DNA of 36,311 bases from an uncultured Bacilli bacterium (GTDB taxonomy: Bacteria > Bacillota_I > Bacilli_A > RF39 > UBA660), in the NCBI GenBank assembly GCA_944332695.1, contig CALVKL010000003.1, positions 1 through 36,311 of the forward strand. Reading direction: 5' to 3'. The stretch's first letter is position 1; each line of letters opens with the position of its first letter. Below are positions 17,139 to 24,394 of the stretch, piece after piece. The notes under the pieces are model-generated. The model made no database searches. It worked only from the letters and a program-made list of their open reading frames with translations, and had not been told where the DNA came from. Both the position numbers and the translations under genes were made by a program.

Positions 17139-17488
17139 AAAAAGGGTTTACTTTAATTGAATTGTTAGGCGTCATTATTATTTTAGCAGTTATTGCTTCA
17201 ATCGCTACTATCAGTATTAATAGTAGTATGAAAAAAAGTAAAGAAGAACTTTATAATTTGCAAATTGAGAATATAATTAATGGAGCTAAAACATGGGCTA
17301 GTAGTAATGTATTTAATTTACCAGATGATAATGGGGAAACGATTTATTTAACTTTATCTGAGTTAAAGCAATCCGGTTTTGTGGAAAAAGACATAGTTAA
17401 CCCCTTAACCAATGAACTTTTTAGTGATCAATTGAAAATTAAGATAACAAAAATCGATAATAATTATAGTTATGAAATAGTAGAATAA
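17135..17488 (+). CDS. Type IV prepilin-like protein (N-methylation motif)
   Basis: A 117-aa protein beginning MKKG then FTLIELLGVIIILAVIASIA, a textbook class III signal: cleavage after G4, phenylalanine at +1 and glutamate at +5, followed by a membrane helix (to about residue 26). The rest is a small soluble domain (about 30-117) with TLSELKQSGFVEKDIVNPLTNE, typical of minor pilins or pseudopilins of Gram-positive competence or pilus systems. It starts with TTG inside the dnaE stop (TTGA), after AAGGAAGG, so translation is probably coupled to dnaE. No peptidase, ATPase or platform gene lies in the window. An odd member of a replication/RNA-modification gene string. Confidence 0.85.
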   Translation: MKKGFTLIELLGVIIILAVIASIATISINSSMKKSKEELYNLQIENIINGAKTWASSNVFNLPDDNGETIYLTLSELKQSGFVEKDIVNPLTNELFSDQLKIKITKIDNNYSYEIVE

Positions 17489-17503
17489 AATAGGGGTGAA
17501 TTT

Positions 17504-18235
17504 ATGAATTTATTAGATATTGGAATTATTATATTTATTTTATTTGGTGCTGTTATTGGATTTAAAAGAGGATTTACAAAAGAATTAGTCGAAACTATCG
17601 GTTTTATTGTAATTGTTATTTTAGCTTATTTTTTAAAAAATCCATTATCAGTTTTAATGTATGAATATTTACCATTTTTTGAATTTGGGTTATTAAAGAA
17701 TGTTGAAATATTTAATATTTTAATTTATGAGGCGCTAGCTTTTCTTATTTGTATAATTATTTTGTCGGTAATTTTAAAAGCAGCTTTGTTAGCTAGCTCA
17801 GTTTTCGAAAAAATTTTAAATGCCACTATCATTTTAGCAATTCCATCTAAAATTGCAGGAGCAATTGTTGGATTAATCTATCATTTTATTGTATCGTTTG
17901 TTGTCTTATATATTATATCTATCTTTTGCTTTGATATTGATATTGTTAACAATTCGAAATTAAAAGATAAAATATTAAATAATACGCCAATTTTATCTGG
18001 TGTTATTGATAAAGGAATTGAAATAATTGATGAATTTATAGAATTAAAAAATAAATACAGTGACCGAACAATTAGTGAAGCAGAATTTGATTATCAAGCG
18101 ATTAAATTATTTTTAGAATATGAAATAATAACGCCTTCTTCTTTAGAAAAATTAATTGAACAGGGAAAAATTGAAAAATTTGATAGTTATGGTGATTTGA
18201 TTAAAACGTATAAGGAGGATACTAATGGAAATTAA
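17504..18235 (+). CDS. CvpA family membrane protein
   Basis: A 243-aa protein with about four membrane helices: roughly residues 5-21 and 30-45, 72-98, and 113-145. It contains the CvpA-type start LLDIGIIIFILFGAVIGFKRGFTKELVE, where a short first helix is followed by the conserved GFKRGF and a second helix. A soluble, charged C-terminal tail of about 90 residues follows, longer than in short family members. CvpA proteins are linked to colicin V export in E. coli, but their general role is unclear. It is preceded by AGGGGTGA and overlaps trxA by 11 bases. Confidence 0.82.
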   Translation: MNLLDIGIIIFILFGAVIGFKRGFTKELVETIGFIVIVILAYFLKNPLSVLMYEYLPFFEFGLLKNVEIFNILIYEALAFLICIIILSVILKAALLASSVFEKILNATIILAIPSKIAGAIVGLIYHFIVSFVVLYIISIFCFDIDIVNNSKLKDKILNNTPILSGVIDKGIEIIDEFIELKNKYSDRTISEAEFDYQAIKLFLEYEIITPSSLEKLIEQGKIEKFDSYGDLIKTYKEDTNGN

Positions 18236-18530
18236 AGATAGAAATGAGTTTCAAAATATTATTAATAGTGATTATGCTTTGGTAGATTTTTATGCTACTT
18301 GGTGTGGACCTTGCAAAATGTTAAGTCCAATAATCGAAAATATCGCTTTAAGCCGTAATAATATAAAAGTAGCTAAAGTTGATGTTGATAAACATGAAGA
18401 TTTAGCTAAAACTTATGGCGTTATGTCAATACCCACATTAATTTTATTTAAAAATGGTAAAGTAGTTGATACTAAAGTGGGGTTTGCCGCAGAACCTTTA
18501 TTAAATGAATGGATTAATAATCATCGCTAA
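18225..18530 (+). CDS. trxA: Thioredoxin
   Basis: Cytoplasmic dithiol-disulfide reductase that keeps protein thiols reduced and supplies electrons to enzymes such as ribonucleotide reductase. The 101-aa protein carries the active site WCGPC at residues 26-30, the buried YAT segment before it and the cis-proline in MSIPTL (about residues 70-75). It overlaps cvpA by 11 bases (AAGGAGG at 18212-18218 provides the ribosome binding site) and shares one base with rsmE (TAATG), so this is a tightly coupled operon. Confidence 0.93.
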   Translation: MEIKDRNEFQNIINSDYALVDFYATWCGPCKMLSPIIENIALSRNNIKVAKVDVDKHEDLAKTYGVMSIPTLILFKNGKVVDTKVGFAAEPLLNEWINNHR

Positions 18531-19222
18531 TGCAACGTTATTTTAGTGAAATAAAAAAAGACAATTTATTGTTTTTAAATAAGAATGATATATATCATAT
18601 AAAAACAGTTATGCGAATGAAAGAAAATGATAGAATTGAAGTAGTTTATCAAAAACAACTTCACATTTGCCAATTAGATAGTGAATATAATGCCAAAATA
18701 GAAAAAATAATTACTAATGAATTTACTAAAAAACAATATGTTTTGTGTGTTCCTATTTTACAAGAACAAAAAATGTCTTTCGTTTTACAAAAAGCTACTG
18801 AATTAGGTGTTGATGTAATTGTTCCTATTTTAACTAATAGAAGTAAGATTAAAATAGATGGTAAAGAAACAAAAAAACTTGAACGTTGGCAAAAAATTTG
18901 CAAAGAAGCTAGTGAACAGTCTAAAAGACTAACGATTCCCCAAATAAGTTCAGCCACAAAAATAACTGATTTAAATTTTAGTGGTTTGAAATTAGTTTGC
19001 AGTGTTAAAGAAAAAAATAATACTTTAAAAAAAATATTAAAAGATAATTTAAATTATGATAAAATAGTGATGGTGATTGGTCCAGAAGGTGGCCTAACGC
19101 CTTTAGAAGAAAAACAGTTAATTGATCTTAACTTTATTCCTATTTCATTGGGTAATAATGTTTTAAGAGTTGAAACTGTTCCTATTTATTTGCTTAGTAT
19201 TTTAAATTATGAGATGGAGTGA
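18530..19222 (+). CDS. rsmE: 16S rRNA m3U1498 methyltransferase RsmE
   Basis: RsmE methylates N3 of uridine 1498 in 16S rRNA, near the decoding site, using S-adenosylmethionine. The 230-aa protein has an N-terminal PUA-like RNA-binding domain (about residues 1-65) with HIKTVMRMKENDRIEV, then a SPOUT domain with QKATELGVDVIVPI, the EASEQSKRLTIP segment and the knotted cofactor site VIGPEGGLTPLEE and LGNNVLRVETVPI at the C-terminus. No prmA lies directly upstream, unlike in B. subtilis, but the rsmE...mtaB linkage downstream is the usual one. It starts in the trxA stop. Confidence 0.94.
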   Translation: MQRYFSEIKKDNLLFLNKNDIYHIKTVMRMKENDRIEVVYQKQLHICQLDSEYNAKIEKIITNEFTKKQYVLCVPILQEQKMSFVLQKATELGVDVIVPILTNRSKIKIDGKETKKLERWQKICKEASEQSKRLTIPQISSATKITDLNFSGLKLVCSVKEKNNTLKKILKDNLNYDKIVMVIGPEGGLTPLEEKQLIDLNFIPISLGNNVLRVETVPIYLLSILNYEME

Positions 19223-19227
19223 TTGTA

Positions 19228-19686
19228 ATGGATTTGATTAATAATATTTTAAATTATAAATATGTATTTATTGGCTTATTATCTTTATTACTGTTGATAA
19301 TAGTTTTAATTATCGTTTTAAAACCAAAAAAGGTTAAACCAATTGAAACAAGAGTCGATGATAAAGTTGATACTAAAACTAATATTGAACAAGTAATTGA
19401 AGCTTTAGAAGAAACTACGGAAAGAAGGCCAATGACTACTTTTGAAGAAGAACAAGAAGCTAATGCGATTATTAGTTATCAAGAATTAGTACAAGCTGTT
19501 AACGAAAAGAAAGCACGAGTTGATGAAGAACCTAAAAACTTAGAACAAGAAGTAGTTGAACCACCTAAACCAAGTGTCGAACAGCCAAAATTTAAAAATA
19601 GCGAATTTATTTCCCCAGTTTTTGGTAAAGATAGTAATAATGATGACTTTTTAAAAGAACTAAAAGATTTTAGAAGAAATTTATGA
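19228..19686 (+). CDS. Acidic single-pass membrane protein of unknown function
   Basis: A 152-aa protein I do not recognise. One membrane helix (about residues 12-33) is followed by KPKKVKP, so the long C-terminal part is probably cytoplasmic. That part is rich in Glu, Lys and Val, likely extended or helical (VIEALEETTERRPMTTFEEEQEA), then ISYQELVQAVN, a Pro/Glu linker (about 111-123), and a conserved-looking KFKNSEFISPVFG near residue 125 before a helical end. I chose ATG 19228, with ATGGAGTG just before it, over GTG 19219. It sits between rsmE and mtaB and overlaps mtaB by four bases (ATGA). The layout of an N-terminal anchor with a disordered tail ending in a short motif suggests an adaptor or scaffold (inference). 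Confidence 0.7.
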   Translation: MDLINNILNYKYVFIGLLSLLLLIIVLIIVLKPKKVKPIETRVDDKVDTKTNIEQVIEALEETTERRPMTTFEEEQEANAIISYQELVQAVNEKKARVDEEPKNLEQEVVEPPKPSVEQPKFKNSEFISPVFGKDSNNDDFLKELKDFRRNL

Positions 19687-20963
19687 CTTTTCATATTATT
19701 AATTTAGGATGTAAGGTAAATGCTTATGAAGCTAAAGTTATGAGCGATTTACTTATTAACGCGGGTTATATTAAGGGAAGTATTGATAATGCCGATATAT
19801 ATATTGTCAATACTTGTTTTGTTACTAATGTAGCAGAACACAAATCATTACAAATGATTAGAAAAGTCATTAGAAAAGACCATAAATTAGTCATTGTATG
19901 TGGCTGTTTATCACAAATGAAAGCAGCAGAAGTTTTAAATTTGGGTGCTGATATTGTCTTAGGAAACAAGGACAAAACTAAAATAATTGATTATATTGAT
20001 AATTATAAGAATAAAATAAGCAAAATATATGATTTATCTAATACTAGTTTTGAAAATATGCAATTAAATAACTTTGATAAAACTAGAGCTTTTGTTAAAA
20101 TACAAGATGGTTGTAATAATTTTTGCTCATATTGCATAATTCCTTACACAAGAGGGAATATTAGAAGTAAGAAAAAAGAAGATGTTATCAAAGAAATAAC
20201 AAATTTAGTAAATTATGGTCATAAAGAAATAGTTTTAACTGGCATTCATACTGGCAGTTATAATGATTTAGGATATGATTTTGCTTCATTATTGGAAGAT
20301 ATAGTTAAAATAAACAATTTAAAAAGATTACGGATTTCTTCAATTGAAATCACAGAGATAAATGATCGAGTAATTGATATTATTAAAAATAACGATATTT
20401 TAGTTAACCATATGCATATTCCTTTACAATCGGGTTCTGATACAATCCTAAATCTTATGAATCGTAAATATGATATTACTTATTTTATCAATAAAATTAA
20501 TAAACTAAGAAGTATTCGACCAAACATTTCGATAACTACTGATGTTATAGTTGGTTTTCCTTATGAAACAGATGAATTATTTAATGAAACAATTGACAAC
20601 ATAAAGAAAATCAAATTTTCTAAAATTCATGTTTTTCCTTATTCTATCAGAGAAGGTACCAAAGCTAGTTTGATGGATAATCAAATTAAAGAAGAAGTAA
20701 AAAAAGAAAGAGTAAGGAAATTACTAGATTTATCAAAAGAATTAGAAATAGAATATATTAATAAGTTTATCGGAAAAATAATAGAATTTATCCCAGAAAC
20801 TTATAAGGATGGTTATTTATATGGGCATACAAGCAACTATTTATCTATTAAAACGTTAGGAAATAAAGACTTATTAAATAAAGTTATTGAAGTAAAAATA
20901 ATTCAGATAGATTATCCTTACTGTGTGTCTAACATTTGTCAAAATGCAGTTGACTTGAAGTGA
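19683..20963 (+). CDS. mtaB: tRNA t6A37 methylthiotransferase MtaB
   Basis: Radical-SAM enzyme that converts t6A37 to ms2t6A37 in ANN-reading tRNAs. The 426-aa protein has the N-terminal UPF0004 domain with the three cluster ligands C10 (NLGCKVN), C45 (VNTCFVT) and C75 (VCGCLSQ). The radical-SAM core follows, with GCNNFCSYCIIPYTRG (CxxxCxxC), and then a C-terminal TRAM-like domain (about residues 360-426). The GCNNFCSYC and IHTGSY blocks distinguish it from MiaB. Its ATG overlaps the stop of the preceding membrane protein. It ends the operon that begins at dnaE; a new promoter lies across its 3' end, and no terminator was seen. Confidence 0.94.
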   Translation: MTFHIINLGCKVNAYEAKVMSDLLINAGYIKGSIDNADIYIVNTCFVTNVAEHKSLQMIRKVIRKDHKLVIVCGCLSQMKAAEVLNLGADIVLGNKDKTKIIDYIDNYKNKISKIYDLSNTSFENMQLNNFDKTRAFVKIQDGCNNFCSYCIIPYTRGNIRSKKKEDVIKEITNLVNYGHKEIVLTGIHTGSYNDLGYDFASLLEDIVKINNLKRLRISSIEITEINDRVIDIIKNNDILVNHMHIPLQSGSDTILNLMNRKYDITYFINKINKLRSIRPNISITTDVIVGFPYETDELFNETIDNIKKIKFSKIHVFPYSIREGTKASLMDNQIKEEVKKERVRKLLDLSKELEIEYINKFIGKIIEFIPETYKDGYLYGHTSNYLSIKTLGNKDLLNKVIEVKIIQIDYPYCVSNICQNAVDLK

Positions 20964-20978
20964 TGGTTATATTATACT
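20950..20978 (+). promoter_or_regulatory. Promoter of the unknown gene plus prepilin unit
   Basis: TTGACT at 20950-20955, a 17-base spacer and TATACT at 20973-20978, starting within the mtaB coding end. The predicted start near 20985 leaves only about 11 bases before ATG 20996, with the ribosome binding site AGGTGA at 20985-20990. Confidence 0.75.
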
Positions 20979-20995
20979 TATAGTAGGTGAAAGTT

Positions 20996-21367
20996 ATGAA
21001 ATATTTTTTACAAAGACAAAAAAATTTCGGGAAAGTTAACTTACCTAATAGTTCATTTGGCTTTGTTACTTGTAATGCACTAACAGGCATAGGATTAGGT
21101 CGATTTTATAGTTTTAATTGTAATGTCCTTCCTAGCTCTATAGTTGTAGCTTTAGGACCAACTTATTATACAAAAAAAGTTTATGAAAATTTGTTAAATG
21201 AATTATTAAGATCAACAAAATTATCTCTTTTTCTTGCTAAAGAATATTTAACGAAAAGTAATACAAAGACATTAAATGAATCAACTGATCAAGGTTTAAA
21301 TGGTTTAGAAAGAAGCAAAAGAAAAGCTCTTAATAATGGCATATTTAAACCTAATGATACCTATTAA
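20996..21367 (+). CDS. Unrecognised 123-aa protein
   Basis: I do not recognise this family. The protein has no clear membrane helix or signal peptide. Its first half is rich in Gly, Asn, Ser and Phe (NLPNSSFGFVTCNALTGIGL, then GRFYSFNCNVLPSS), with two cysteines. The second half is helical and basic (YENLLNELLRSTKLSLFLAKEYL, then LNGLERSKRKALNN). I chose ATG 20996 because AGGTGA is five bases before it. It lies between its own promoter and a prepilin gene that starts 15 bases after its stop, so the two are probably one transcript. The minus strand here has no convincing coding frame. Function unknown; a secreted or pilus-related role would rest on context alone. Confidence 0.6.
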   Translation: MKYFLQRQKNFGKVNLPNSSFGFVTCNALTGIGLGRFYSFNCNVLPSSIVVALGPTYYTKKVYENLLNELLRSTKLSLFLAKEYLTKSNTKTLNESTDQGLNGLERSKRKALNNGIFKPNDTY

Positions 21368-21382
21368 GAAATGAGGAATTGT

Positions 21383-21754
21383 ATGAAAAAAGGATTTACT
21401 TTAGTTGAGTTACTGGCAGTAGTAATTATTTTATCAATAATATTAGCTATCGCTGTTCCTAATATTCAAAAAACTTTAAAAGAATCTAAAGAAACTGCTT
21501 ATCAAAGAAGTATTGATGGAATAATTGAAGCATCTAAATTATATGTAACTAATTTAGGCCAATACCCAACAACCGAAACCAAAAAAATCACTTTACAAAT
21601 GCTAATAACTGCTGGTTTATTAGAAGATAGTGAAATTATAGACCCACGTAATAACCAAACGATAGATGGTTGTGTTTTATATACTTGGGATGATACTAAC
21701 AATCAGTATAAATATGAATATAAAGATGCTGATACATGCGCACTTTATGATTAA
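21383..21754 (+). CDS. Type IV prepilin-like protein (N-methylation motif)
   Basis: A 123-aa prepilin: MKKG then FTLVELLAVVIILSIILAIAVP, with cleavage expected after G4 and glutamate at +5. The soluble domain (about residues 30-123) contains YQRSIDGIIEASKLYV, TLQMLITAGLLEDSEIIDPRNN and two cysteines (DGCVLY and DTCALYD) placed to form a disulfide. It resembles the 117-aa prepilin after dnaE in plan but is clearly diverged. I chose ATG 21383 with ATGAGGA (21371-21377) as ribosome binding site, rather than ATG 21371, which that site contains. It is the second gene of a two-gene unit ending at a terminator. Confidence 0.86.
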   Translation: MKKGFTLVELLAVVIILSIILAIAVPNIQKTLKESKETAYQRSIDGIIEASKLYVTNLGQYPTTETKKITLQMLITAGLLEDSEIIDPRNNQTIDGCVLYTWDDTNNQYKYEYKDADTCALYD

Positions 21755-21776
21755 TATAAAACTTATTTAAAAATAT

Positions 21777-21806
21777 AAATAGTAGTATCAGCTACTATTT
21801 TGTTTC
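21777..21806 (+). terminator. Rho-independent terminator after the prepilin
   Basis: AAATAGTAG at 21777-21785 pairs with CTACTATTT at 21792-21800 around the loop TATCAG, followed by TGTTTC. A nine-pair stem with an imperfect U-tract. Confidence 0.75.
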
Positions 21807-21825
21807 TATTATAAAAGGTGTATTT

Positions 21826-24027
21826 ATGAAATTATATATTAAAGGAAATTATCGAAGAACAATTTATTCGTCTAATAACTATATTATTGGTTTATTTAAA
21901 ATTAAAGATACTAATGATGACGAAATGAAGTTATATATAAATAAAGTAATTACATTTACTGGTTATTTTCATGAGTTAAATGAAGATGATATGTATTGTT
22001 TTTATGGACACACAGTTGATCATCCTAAATATGGTATACAATTTCAAGTTGATGAATATGAAAGATTAAAGCCAGAAGATGAAGATGGTTTGATAACTTT
22101 TTTATCCAGTGATTTGTTTAAGGGTGTTGGTGAAAAATTGGCTAAATCAATTGTTGATACATTAGGCCAAAATGTTTTAGAAGAAATATTAAAAGATGAA
22201 ACTTGTTTGTTATTAGTTCCTAAAATGACTTCTAAAAAAGCTCACAAAATATATGAAACATTATCAAAATATGAAGAAAGTCATCAGATGATCGTATATT
22301 TAACAGATTTAGGATTTAATATGAAAGATTCTTTGGATATCTATAACACTTATAAAAAAGATACAATTAATAATATTGAATATAATCCATATATGTTAAT
22401 TAATGATGTTGGTATTAGTTTTAGTAAAGTAGATGAAATCGCATTAAAATTTAATATTCAATTAAATGATGAAAGAAGAATTAAGGCATGTATAATTTAT
22501 GTTATGAACAAAATAACGTATAATAATAGTGATACTTATTTAGTTTATGATGAGATAATTGCTGGTATCGTCAACTACTTAAAAATAGATTTAGATATTG
22601 AGGAAGTTAATTTATTATTAAAAGAATTAATTGACGAAAATAAAATTATTTTAGTAAATGATAAATATTATTTAAAAGAAATATATGATTCAGAAGTAAA
22701 TATTATTAATGAATTAAGCTATTTAATAAAAAATAAAATTAGTAAAAAAAACTTAGCAGAAAGTATAAGTAAATTAGAAAAAGCAAATAATATAAAATAT
22801 AATATTAAACAAAAAGAAGCTATTAATAAAGCACTAGAAAATAATGTTACTATTATTACCGGTGGACCAGGAACAGGAAAAACAACAATTATCAAAGCAA
22901 TTTGCGAATTATACATGCAAATAAATAAATTAGACTATAATCAAGCTTGTGAAAAAATAGCTTTATTAGCACCTACAGGTAGAGCAAGTAAACGTTTAAG
23001 TACAGCTACTTTATTACCAGCTAGTACAATTCATCGTTTTCTAAAATGGAATAAGGAGACTAATGAATTTTTGGTTAATGAATTTAATAAAAATTATCAA
23101 AATTTAATTATTATTGATGAAGTCAGTATGTTAGATTTAAGATTATTAGGCAGTTTATTTAAAGGAATAACTAGAAATATTAAGTTAATTTTAGTAGGTG
23201 ATCATCATCAATTACCTTCGGTTGGACCAGGTAATGTTTTGAAAGATTTAATTGAAAGTGAGTTAATTGATACTATTTATTTAGATACATTATATCGCCA
23301 AGATGAAAACTCTTATATTCCCACTTTAGCTAAAGAAATTAAAGATAATAACCTGAGCGATAATTATTTACAAACGAAAAGTGATTATACATTTTTAAAA
23401 TGTAATAGTTTATTTCTAAAAGATAATTTAAAAAAATTATGTAATCAGTTAATTGATAAAGGTTATGATTATAAAAGAGTGCAAATCATGGCTCCAATGT
23501 ATGCTGGTGTTAATGGAATTGATAATTTAAATAAAGAATTACAAAGCGTGTTTAATCCTTATGATAAAACTAAAAATGAGATAAATTATGGCGATGTAAT
23601 TTATCGTGAAAACGATAAAGTTTTACAATTAACAAATATTCCTGATGAGAATATATATAATGGTGATATTGGAATTATCAAAAGTATTACTAAAATTGAT
23701 AAAAAAACTTTTATTTATATTGATTTTGATGGAAATATAGTTAAATACGAGAGCAAGGACTTAAATAAAATAACCCATGGTTTTATTATTTCTATTCATA
23801 AATCTCAAGGTAGTGAATTTGAATTAGTTATTATTACTTTATCAAATAGTTATAAAAGAATGTTGTATCGAAAATTAATATATACAGGAGTTACTAGAGC
23901 TAAAAAGAAACTAATTTTAATTGGCGAGGTAGATGCTTTTATTTATGCAATTAACAATAATAGTGAAATAATAAGAAAAACTAATTTGCTGGAACAATTA
24001 AAGAATAAAGTTTTAAATAATGGTTAA
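21826..24027 (+). CDS. recD2: ATP-dependent DNA helicase RecD2 (YrrC-like)
   Basis: SF1B 5'-3' helicase of the RecD2 type, found in bacteria without RecBC partnership and linked to repair and replication-fork maintenance. The 733-aa protein is slightly shorter than B. subtilis YrrC. The N-terminal OB and helix-hairpin-helix region (about 1-200, with FKGVGEKLAKSIVDTLG) is followed by the helicase core: Walker A GGPGTGKTT from residue 346, motif II IIDEVSMLD, GDHHQLPSVGPGNVL, and the C-terminal THGFIISIHKSQGSEFE and YTGVTRAKKKLILIG. AAAAGGTG precedes the ATG. The terminator just upstream makes it the first gene of its transcript. A 51-aa membrane protein gene follows after 55 bases. Confidence 0.94.
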   Translation: MKLYIKGNYRRTIYSSNNYIIGLFKIKDTNDDEMKLYINKVITFTGYFHELNEDDMYCFYGHTVDHPKYGIQFQVDEYERLKPEDEDGLITFLSSDLFKGVGEKLAKSIVDTLGQNVLEEILKDETCLLLVPKMTSKKAHKIYETLSKYEESHQMIVYLTDLGFNMKDSLDIYNTYKKDTINNIEYNPYMLINDVGISFSKVDEIALKFNIQLNDERRIKACIIYVMNKITYNNSDTYLVYDEIIAGIVNYLKIDLDIEEVNLLLKELIDENKIILVNDKYYLKEIYDSEVNIINELSYLIKNKISKKNLAESISKLEKANNIKYNIKQKEAINKALENNVTIITGGPGTGKTTIIKAICELYMQINKLDYNQACEKIALLAPTGRASKRLSTATLLPASTIHRFLKWNKETNEFLVNEFNKNYQNLIIIDEVSMLDLRLLGSLFKGITRNIKLILVGDHHQLPSVGPGNVLKDLIESELIDTIYLDTLYRQDENSYIPTLAKEIKDNNLSDNYLQTKSDYTFLKCNSLFLKDNLKKLCNQLIDKGYDYKRVQIMAPMYAGVNGIDNLNKELQSVFNPYDKTKNEINYGDVIYRENDKVLQLTNIPDENIYNGDIGIIKSITKIDKKTFIYIDFDGNIVKYESKDLNKITHGFIISIHKSQGSEFELVIITLSNSYKRMLYRKLIYTGVTRAKKKLILIGEVDAFIYAINNNSEIIRKTNLLEQLKNKVLNNG

Positions 24028-24082
24028 AATATTATTGTATGTACATACTCTTCATTTTTTCTATTTTAAAGAGGTGATATCT

Positions 24083-24238
24083 ATGAAAGAAATTATAAAA
24101 AGTGCCATGTTTATTGGAATTGGTATTGGCGCAATTTATGCTTATCAAAAATATAGTAAACCTATGATGAAAGAAATTGAAAAATTTACGAATAAAACGA
24201 TGAAAAAAGTTAATAAAGAATTAGAAGAAATGATGTAA
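24083..24238 (+). CDS. Small single-pass membrane protein
   Basis: A 51-aa protein: MKEIIKSAM, a short glycine-containing membrane helix (about residues 7-23, MFIGIGIGAIYAYQKY), and a Lys/Glu-rich amphipathic helix to the end. The layout resembles small YtxH-like proteins, but I cannot assign a family. I chose ATG 24083 because AGAGGTGAT precedes it; upstream in-frame starts would lie in the recD2 end and the gap. A terminator-like hairpin follows directly. Confidence 0.65.
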   Translation: MKEIIKSAMFIGIGIGAIYAYQKYSKPMMKEIEKFTNKTMKKVNKELEEMM

Positions 24239-24267
24239 AATAAACTTCCTTAATGGGAAGTTTATTT
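24238..24267 (+). terminator. Terminator-like hairpin after the 51-aa gene
   Basis: AAATAAACTTCC (24238-24249) pairs with GGAAGTTTATTT (24256-24267) around a six-base loop. The T residues are inside the outer stem and no long U-tract follows, so efficiency is uncertain. Confidence 0.65.
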
Positions 24268-24348
24268 AGTTGTGACTGATTTGTCTAAATTTTATCTACA
24301 ATTCTTTAGTTTAGCTCACATCTTCATTTTGTCACTTGATAAAAAAGA

Positions 24349-24377
24349 TTGCAATTTATTAGTTTGTATTATATAAT
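24349..24377 (+). promoter_or_regulatory. Promoter of the permease gene
   Basis: TTGCAA at 24349-24354, a 17-base spacer and a perfect TATAAT at 24372-24377. The predicted start near 24384 is about 11 bases from ATG 24395, so the ribosome binding site AGGTGA (24384-24389) would lie at the very 5' end of the mRNA. I see nothing else in the gap 24268-24348. Confidence 0.75.
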
Positions 24378-24394
24378 CAAAATAGGTGAATCAT

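Noticed and set aside
24268-24348. A possible small RNA using TGTGAC (24271) and GTCAC (24331)
   Set aside because: The complementary pieces are short and 55 bases apart; no promoter and no terminator flank them.
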